Below are positions 60,235-64,000 of a DNA stretch of 64,000 nucleotides, in pieces. Origin of the DNA: Cyclobacteriaceae bacterium (GTDB taxonomy: Bacteria; Bacteroidota; Bacteroidia; Cytophagales; Cyclobacteriaceae); NCBI GenBank assembly GCA_016787725.1, contig JAEUTZ010000025.1, forward strand, positions 186,001 to 250,000. Direction: 5' to 3'. Every line of letters begins with the position of its first letter. Positions within the stretch are counted from its first letter, which is position 1. Below the pieces are notes generated by a model that saw only the letters and a program-made list of their open reading frames with translations, searched no databases and was not told the DNA's origin. A program made the translations under genes and the position numbers.

Positions 60235-60861
60235 TTGAACTGGCATAATTACCAATTGGATACTGACCGGGGCATCGTATTTTTGGCCATGTCATTGGAA
60301 GAAAAAGCCGCAGCGGTAGCGTTAGTGTTTGAAAAGCTTGATCGTCAGATTGCCTCCTTTCAGGCTTCCACTACATTGCATTGTCAGTGGGGATGTGGAA
60401 AATGTTGTTTCAAACCCGATATTGAAGCCACGGTATTGGAATTCCTGCCGTTTGCTGTCCATCTTTATCGGCAGCAGGCTGCAGAACATTGGTTAGAGCG
60501 GATTCAACACCACCCTACTTCTATTTGTCTTATACTAAATCCCACGCAATCAGGGGCCGGCTTGTGTGCGGAGTATGTACACCGTGGGTTGATATGCAGG
60601 CTATTTGGGTATTCAGCCCGTACCAATAAGTATGCAAAAAAAGAGTTGGTAACCTGCCAGATCATCAAAACCGAGCAAGCAGCGGCTTATCACAACGCCA
60701 TGCTACAAATCGAAGGCGGATTGGATGTTCCCGTAATGAATCAATATTATATGCAGCTTCATGCCATAGATTTTGAGTTAACCCAGCACTTTTATCCAAT
60801 CAATGAGGCAATCAAACGGGCGATTGAACTGGTGCTTCAATATTATGCGTATCGCAATTAG
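60235..60861 (+). CDS. YkgJ-family cysteine cluster protein
   Basis: A 208-residue protein with the YkgJ cysteine pattern HCQWGCGKCCFKP (Cys 50, 54, 57 and 58) and later CAEYVHRGLICRLFGYSA, whose Cys residues complete a probable Zn or Fe-S site. The start is TTG at 60235 after GGTGGAG; no ATG fits. It overlaps the convergent 66-residue gene by four bases. Exact function unknown. Confidence 0.88.
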   Translation: MNWHNYQLDTDRGIVFLAMSLEEKAAAVALVFEKLDRQIASFQASTTLHCQWGCGKCCFKPDIEATVLEFLPFAVHLYRQQAAEHWLERIQHHPTSICLILNPTQSGAGLCAEYVHRGLICRLFGYSARTNKYAKKELVTCQIIKTEQAAAYHNAMLQIEGGLDVPVMNQYYMQLHAIDFELTQHFYPINEAIKRAIELVLQYYAYRN

Positions 60862-61058
60862 AATTGACGAAACAGACTACGACCAAGCTTGTTGATCACG
60901 ATCAAAGGAGTTGGGGTCTTTATCAAGGCTGGAAAATCCTGCTTCGCCTCGTTCTGCATGGAGGCGGTCTCTTTGTAAATGGTTGTGAATGAAATAATCA
61001 GGGCCACCACAATGCCGGCAACGAGAAGAAGGTCTTTATGGGTGATTTTTATTTGCAC
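60858..61058 (-). CDS. Small single-TM hypothetical protein (66 aa)
   Basis: One TM helix (about 10-26, LLLVAGIVVALIISFTTIY) followed by a short soluble tail with a hydrophobic C-terminal strand. No family recognised. It is convergent with YkgJ with a 4-base overlap. Confidence 0.5.
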   Translation of the reverse strand: MQIKITHKDLLLVAGIVVALIISFTTIYKETASMQNEAKQDFPALIKTPTPLIVINKLGRSLFRQF

Positions 61059-61277
61059 GGTATGCTCTTTCCCAAAACAAATGCCATCATCCTGATGGCT
61101 TGAAATTCTTGCTTTTTTGGGGTTTTAGTATGTCTCATGTTCAGTTTCGTACAGATCCATTGCCCTTCTCCGTACAACCTACCGGTTACAGTGGCCCGTA
61201 GTTTGCCTATTAAGGATCGGATTGAACTTCTTTTCTTGCTAAATTTGTTGTCCTTTGAGTTGTTGAATTACACGATC

Positions 61278-61853
61278 ATGAAGAAATATTTCCTTCTCCT
61301 GCTTTTAGGGTGGGGCAGTCAGGTGCAAGCACAGGAATCAGCTGCCTCTCCGGTAAAATGGCTCACCTTTGAGGAGGCAGTAGAGAAATCCAAAGTGGAA
61401 AAGCGCAAGATTTTCATCGATGTTTACACCGATTGGTGTGGTTGGTGCAAGGTGATGGATAAGAACACTTTTACCGATCCGAAGATCGCCAAACTGTTGA
61501 ATGAAAAATTCTATCCTGTCAAGTTTGATGCTGAGCAAACAGCCGATGTAACCTTCCGGGGTACAACGTTCAAGTTTGTCCCGTATGGAAACAAGGGGTC
61601 TCATCAGCTGGCCATGGCGCTACTCAATAATCAGATGAGCTATCCAAATTTTGTATTTCTGGATGAGGAGTTTCGCATCATTCCTATTATTCAGGGATAT
61701 ACCTCTTTACCTGGCTATCGCAAACCGGAAGAGTTCCACATTTTTGTGGATTTTATCAGTGGCGATTTCTACAAAACGATCGGGCTGGAGGATTATCAGA
61801 AGAAATATAAATCACCCTATACTTCGGCCGAGGGGACTTCGGGCGGTAAGTGA
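61278..61853 (+). CDS. Secreted thioredoxin-like protein
   Basis: The ATG at 61278 (191 residues) gives a signal peptide (1-19, ending QAQ); the longer frame to 61137 is non-coding-like. The domain has the redox motif DWCGWCKVM (Cys 54 and 57), the following DKNTFTDPKIAKLLNEKFYPVKFDAE (quoted in part) and SYPNFVFLDEEFRIIPIIQGY. It belongs to the thioredoxin_7/DUF255-like group that works in the periplasm. Terminator downstream. Confidence 0.93.
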   Translation: MKKYFLLLLLGWGSQVQAQESAASPVKWLTFEEAVEKSKVEKRKIFIDVYTDWCGWCKVMDKNTFTDPKIAKLLNEKFYPVKFDAEQTADVTFRGTTFKFVPYGNKGSHQLAMALLNNQMSYPNFVFLDEEFRIIPIIQGYTSLPGYRKPEEFHIFVDFISGDFYKTIGLEDYQKKYKSPYTSAEGTSGGK

Positions 61854-61880
61854 AATTCAGATTTAAAAAGTCATAAAAAG

Positions 61881-61911
61881 AAAAGCCTCTTACTATTAGG
61901 AAGAGGCTTTT
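61881..61911. terminator. Bidirectional hairpin terminator
   Basis: AAAAGCCTCTT (61881-61891) pairs perfectly with AAGAGGCTTTT (61901-61911) around a 9-base loop; A and T runs flank both sides. It serves the thioredoxin-like gene from the left and the 43-residue gene from the right. Confidence 0.9.
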
Positions 61912-61930
61912 TATTTAGGGTTCAGGTCAA

Positions 61931-62062
61931 TCAATCTTGTTTATCCTGCTTTTTTGTTGTCCGGGTATAATCCACGTAACCCAGAGCAGCAACGAATCCA
62001 ATGATTACCGCTACAATGATGACAAACAAGTTTGCTCCATCACCAACATTTTGCTCGAACAT
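61931..62062 (-). CDS. Small single-TM protein (43 aa)
   Basis: Minus-strand frame starting at the ATG complementary to 62060-62062: MFEQNVGDGANLFVIIVAVIIGF followed by a basic tail (YTRTTKKQDKQD). (Quoted in part.) It has one TM helix, about 12-31, with a cytoplasmic positive tail, typical of small bacterial membrane peptides. It ends near the hairpin at 61881-61911, which supports expression. No homologue was identified. Confidence 0.6.
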   Translation of the reverse strand: MFEQNVGDGANLFVIIVAVIIGFVAALGYVDYTRTTKKQDKQD

Positions 62063-62136
62063 AATGCTTTCGTTTTTTTGTGTTTCAAAGGTAAGGGTTC
62101 CCGGCAAAATCCCAACAGCCGGGTTGATAAAATACC

Positions 62137-62679
62137 CTAAATTCCCAACTCTTCCCGGTTCTTTTTAAGCACTTCAATGATGAAGGCAATGTGCTCCGGC
62201 AGGTCTACTCCCAGCAATTCAACACCTTTATAAACTTCATCGCGCTCCACCTTGGCAGCAAATCCTTTGTCTTTCAATTTTTTAATCACGGATTTCACTT
62301 CCAAGGTCGTGATTCCATCCGGCCGAACCTGACAGCACGCAACTATAAAACCAGTGAGTTCATCGCTGGCGAGCAGGGCTTTATCCAACCGGGTTTCATA
62401 CGGAACATTCCATTTGGTATAATGGGCCGAGATGGCATGAGCGATGGATTCTTCACCGAGCATTTTCAGTTTTTCTACAATTACCTGGGGGTGTTTTTCC
62501 GGATGCGCCTCATAATCGGCATCGTGCAACAGGCCCGCAATCGCCCAGGTGTCTTTGTCTTCCCCGTACTTTTCGGCATACGCCTCCATGACCAATTCAA
62601 GGGTGCGCATATGGCGCAATAAGCTTTGATTTTTGGTAAGATCGGTCAGGATCTCACGGGCGTGCGATCGGGTAATCAT
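62137..62679 (-). CDS. HD-domain hydrolase
   Basis: A 180-residue HD-superfamily protein. Metal ligands: His at 23 (LLRHMRTLELVMEAYAEKYGEDKDTWAIAGLLHDADYEAHP, quoted in part) with HD at residues 52-53, and a later Asp/His in SAHYTKWNVP and ALLASDELTGFI. A phosphohydrolase on nucleotides is likely. Its ATG overlaps the TPR gene stop by four bases, so the two are co-translated. Confidence 0.92.
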   Translation of the reverse strand: MITRSHAREILTDLTKNQSLLRHMRTLELVMEAYAEKYGEDKDTWAIAGLLHDADYEAHPEKHPQVIVEKLKMLGEESIAHAISAHYTKWNVPYETRLDKALLASDELTGFIVACCQVRPDGITTLEVKSVIKKLKDKGFAAKVERDEVYKGVELLGVDLPEHIAFIIEVLKKNREELGI

Positions 62680-63824
62680 TTCCTGCTGATGGTCTTTCTT
62701 TTGGAATAGAAAATGTTCAATGCACCCAGCACAATCCCTATTCCGAGAATGGAAATGGTAATGATCATTCGTGTTTTTTGCAGTTCCAGGGTCTTAATTT
62801 CTTTTTCTGCTTTCAAGGACTCCATTTCGCGTTCCTTTTCCTGCAACTCAAGGGCAATTTCCATTTGTGCAATTTTTCGGGTGCTCTCTGTGCCATGAAT
62901 CTTTTCTTTTGCTGCATCGTATCGAACCATGGTCTCGTACGCTTCTTTCATCCTCCCTTGTTTTGAATAATTTAGTGCCATGCTTTTATAAATATTCGGT
63001 TCAAAGTAGAATGCCTGCATTTCTTTGCTGAGAATCAGGGCACTGTCCAGGTACGCTTGTGCATTTTTAAATTGTCCTGCTTGTGCAAAAACTTCCCCCA
63101 GGCTACTCATCACATTTAACACAACCAGTTGATTGTTTTCGTCACGGGCTAGCCGTGCTGCCCGTTGATAGTATTCGGCCGCCCGTTGAAAGTTACCTTG
63201 CTTGTAATACAGGTTGCCAATGTTACTGAGTGGCTCCGAATAGGCCTGGCCTTTTTCCTGGCTCAGCTGGTAAGCCTGAGTATAATACTTCAAGGCTTGT
63301 TCATACAGTTGCAAATCATTGTGGATATTCCCGAGATTATTCATCGACAAGATGATTCGATCCTTGTCATTGAGTTGTACGAATTGACTGTACGATTCCT
63401 CGTAATATTTCATGGCGTTGCCATAATCTTTTTTAATCGAATAGATGCTGCCAATATTGTTTTTCGTGGAGGCAATGCCTTCCTGGTTTTGCAGCCCCTC
63501 ATAAATCTGTAAGGAGATTAAATAGTACTCCAGGGCTTTATCTAGCGCACCTTGATTTTTATACGCTACCCCCAGATTGTTGTAAGAGGCAGCCATTCCT
63601 TTTTTGTCATCAATATCAGTTGCCAAAGACAGCGCCTCTCGTGTATACCCGATAGCTTCAACCGGATCAGAATTCAACGTGGCCTTGAATAATTCATTCA
63701 ATGTCTTGACTTTCAGGTCACCCTCTGCGGACATCAACGCCTGGTTAAGACTATCAATTTTGGATTGTCCCAGCGTTATTGAACAAATTAGGGTAAATAT
63801 CCAGAGGGAAGGAAAGGTCTTCAT
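62676..63824 (-). CDS. Tetratricopeptide-repeat protein with signal peptide and C-terminal TM
   Basis: A 382-residue protein: signal peptide (1-19), then about seven TPRs (for example SYNNLGVAYKNQGALDKALEYY, STKNNIGSIYSIKKDYGNAMKYYEE, SMNNLGNIHNDLQLYEQALKYYTQAY, each quoted in part), a coiled coil around 310-355 (EIALELQEKEREMESLKAEKEI), and a C-terminal TM (355-373) ending KRKTISRK. It looks like the sensory half of Bacteroidetes TPR-TM histidine kinases or LuxR proteins with no output domain. Confidence 0.9.
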   Translation of the reverse strand: MKTFPSLWIFTLICSITLGQSKIDSLNQALMSAEGDLKVKTLNELFKATLNSDPVEAIGYTREALSLATDIDDKKGMAASYNNLGVAYKNQGALDKALEYYLISLQIYEGLQNQEGIASTKNNIGSIYSIKKDYGNAMKYYEESYSQFVQLNDKDRIILSMNNLGNIHNDLQLYEQALKYYTQAYQLSQEKGQAYSEPLSNIGNLYYKQGNFQRAAEYYQRAARLARDENNQLVVLNVMSSLGEVFAQAGQFKNAQAYLDSALILSKEMQAFYFEPNIYKSMALNYSKQGRMKEAYETMVRYDAAKEKIHGTESTRKIAQMEIALELQEKEREMESLKAEKEIKTLELQKTRMIITISILGIGIVLGALNIFYSKRKTISRK

Positions 63825-63946
63825 GAAATTGATTTAACTGGTTAAAATTAAGAATTATCCAGGAACCTTGGGGTTGGTCAATCGTTTAAGTACCCTTAAT
63901 GATATCTGGCATAAAATTGTAATCTTGTCATGAAAACTAAAGTTCT

Positions 63947-64000
63947 ATGAAGCAGGTGGCTGCAATTCTTCTCAGCTTGGCAAGTCTTCAGGCAAAAGGT
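63947..64000 (+). CDS. Start of a secreted protein, cut by the right edge
   Basis: The frame from ATG 63947 codes MKQVAAILLSLASLQAKG before the window ends, a typical signal peptide start. Only 18 residues are visible, so the product is unknown. It diverges from the TPR gene. Confidence 0.45.
   Translation, partial: MKQVAAILLSLASLQAKG

Noticed and set aside
61137-61277. N-terminal extension of the thioredoxin-like protein
   Set aside because: A proper signal peptide begins at ATG 61278; the upstream part is not protein-like.
1-64000. Prophage, toxin-antitoxin, restriction-modification or secretion-effector island
   Set aside because: No integrase, transposase, phage structural gene, methylase, endonuclease or toxin family was recognised on either strand.

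Overview
The window looks like chromosomal DNA from a Bacteroidota bacterium, probably of the order Cytophagales (Cyclobacteriaceae/Chryseolinea-like; this rank is inference). The grounds are families typical of that phylum: a C-terminal sorting/FlgD-like tail at the left edge, a giant PKD protein with a gliding-motility-type C-terminus next to a PorP/SprF-like barrel, DUF2911, DUF6132 and DUF6265 proteins, a YfhO-type membrane protein and MacB/FtsX permeases. Several genes are also preceded by the Bacteroidetes -7 promoter box TAnnTTTG. Most of the window is ordinary housekeeping and metabolic DNA; no prophage, transposase, CRISPR array or rRNA operon was seen.

Layout. 1-7 kb: the end of a large secreted protein, slyD, a truncated OmpA/PD40 gene remnant closed by a strong hairpin, three small hypotheticals, then a lipoprotein, a multi-TM protein and a NarL-type histidine kinase/response regulator pair behind two palindromic operator-like sites. 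7-7.4 kb: tRNA-Leu(CAA) with two tandem copies of its 5' part, each split at the same point by a 29-bp palindromic insert. 7.4-17.5 kb: ABM monooxygenase, DUF62 SAM hydrolase, phoH, DUF1330, a Ca2+-type P-ATPase, comEC, an enoyl-CoA hydratase-like gene and recQ. 17.5-23.1 kb: GNAT, then pgk, an SRPBCC gene and pfkA on the minus strand, followed by Sua5, NUDIX and small genes. 23.2-29.9 kb: the 1737-residue PKD protein divergent from porP/sprF.

29.9-38.2 kb: a RimB-RimK-aspartoacylase-like cluster, DUF2911, then a sulfur/redox cluster (Crp/Fnr regulator, DUF6132, two rhodaneses, OsmC, thioredoxin) with a CRP/FNR-type palindrome in front of the operon, then PepSY, an O-methyltransferase and ffh. 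38.2-49.2 kb: AraC regulator, DUF6265, glycerate kinase plus GntP permease, and a molybdenum-cofactor block (moeA, moaC, moaE, moaD, moaA) that continues into a Moco-fold protein, TauE/SafE and DsrE. 49.2-64 kb: phosphoesterase, YfhO-like protein, ABC permease, Na+/solute symporter, a WYL regulator facing a small operon (GyrI-like, ferredoxin-fold, DHFR-like, MGMT-like) behind twin TGACA-N6-TGTCA sites, an outer-membrane barrel, a YkgJ-type cysteine protein, a thioredoxin-like protein, an HD hydrolase, a TPR protein and a truncated secreted ORF at the right edge.

The strongest unexplained signals are the tRNA-Leu fragment array, the three sets of operator-like palindromes, and an alkyltransferase-like protein lacking the acceptor cysteine. 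None is proof of a new system. All assignments come from reading the sequence and recalling family features; no database search was run.
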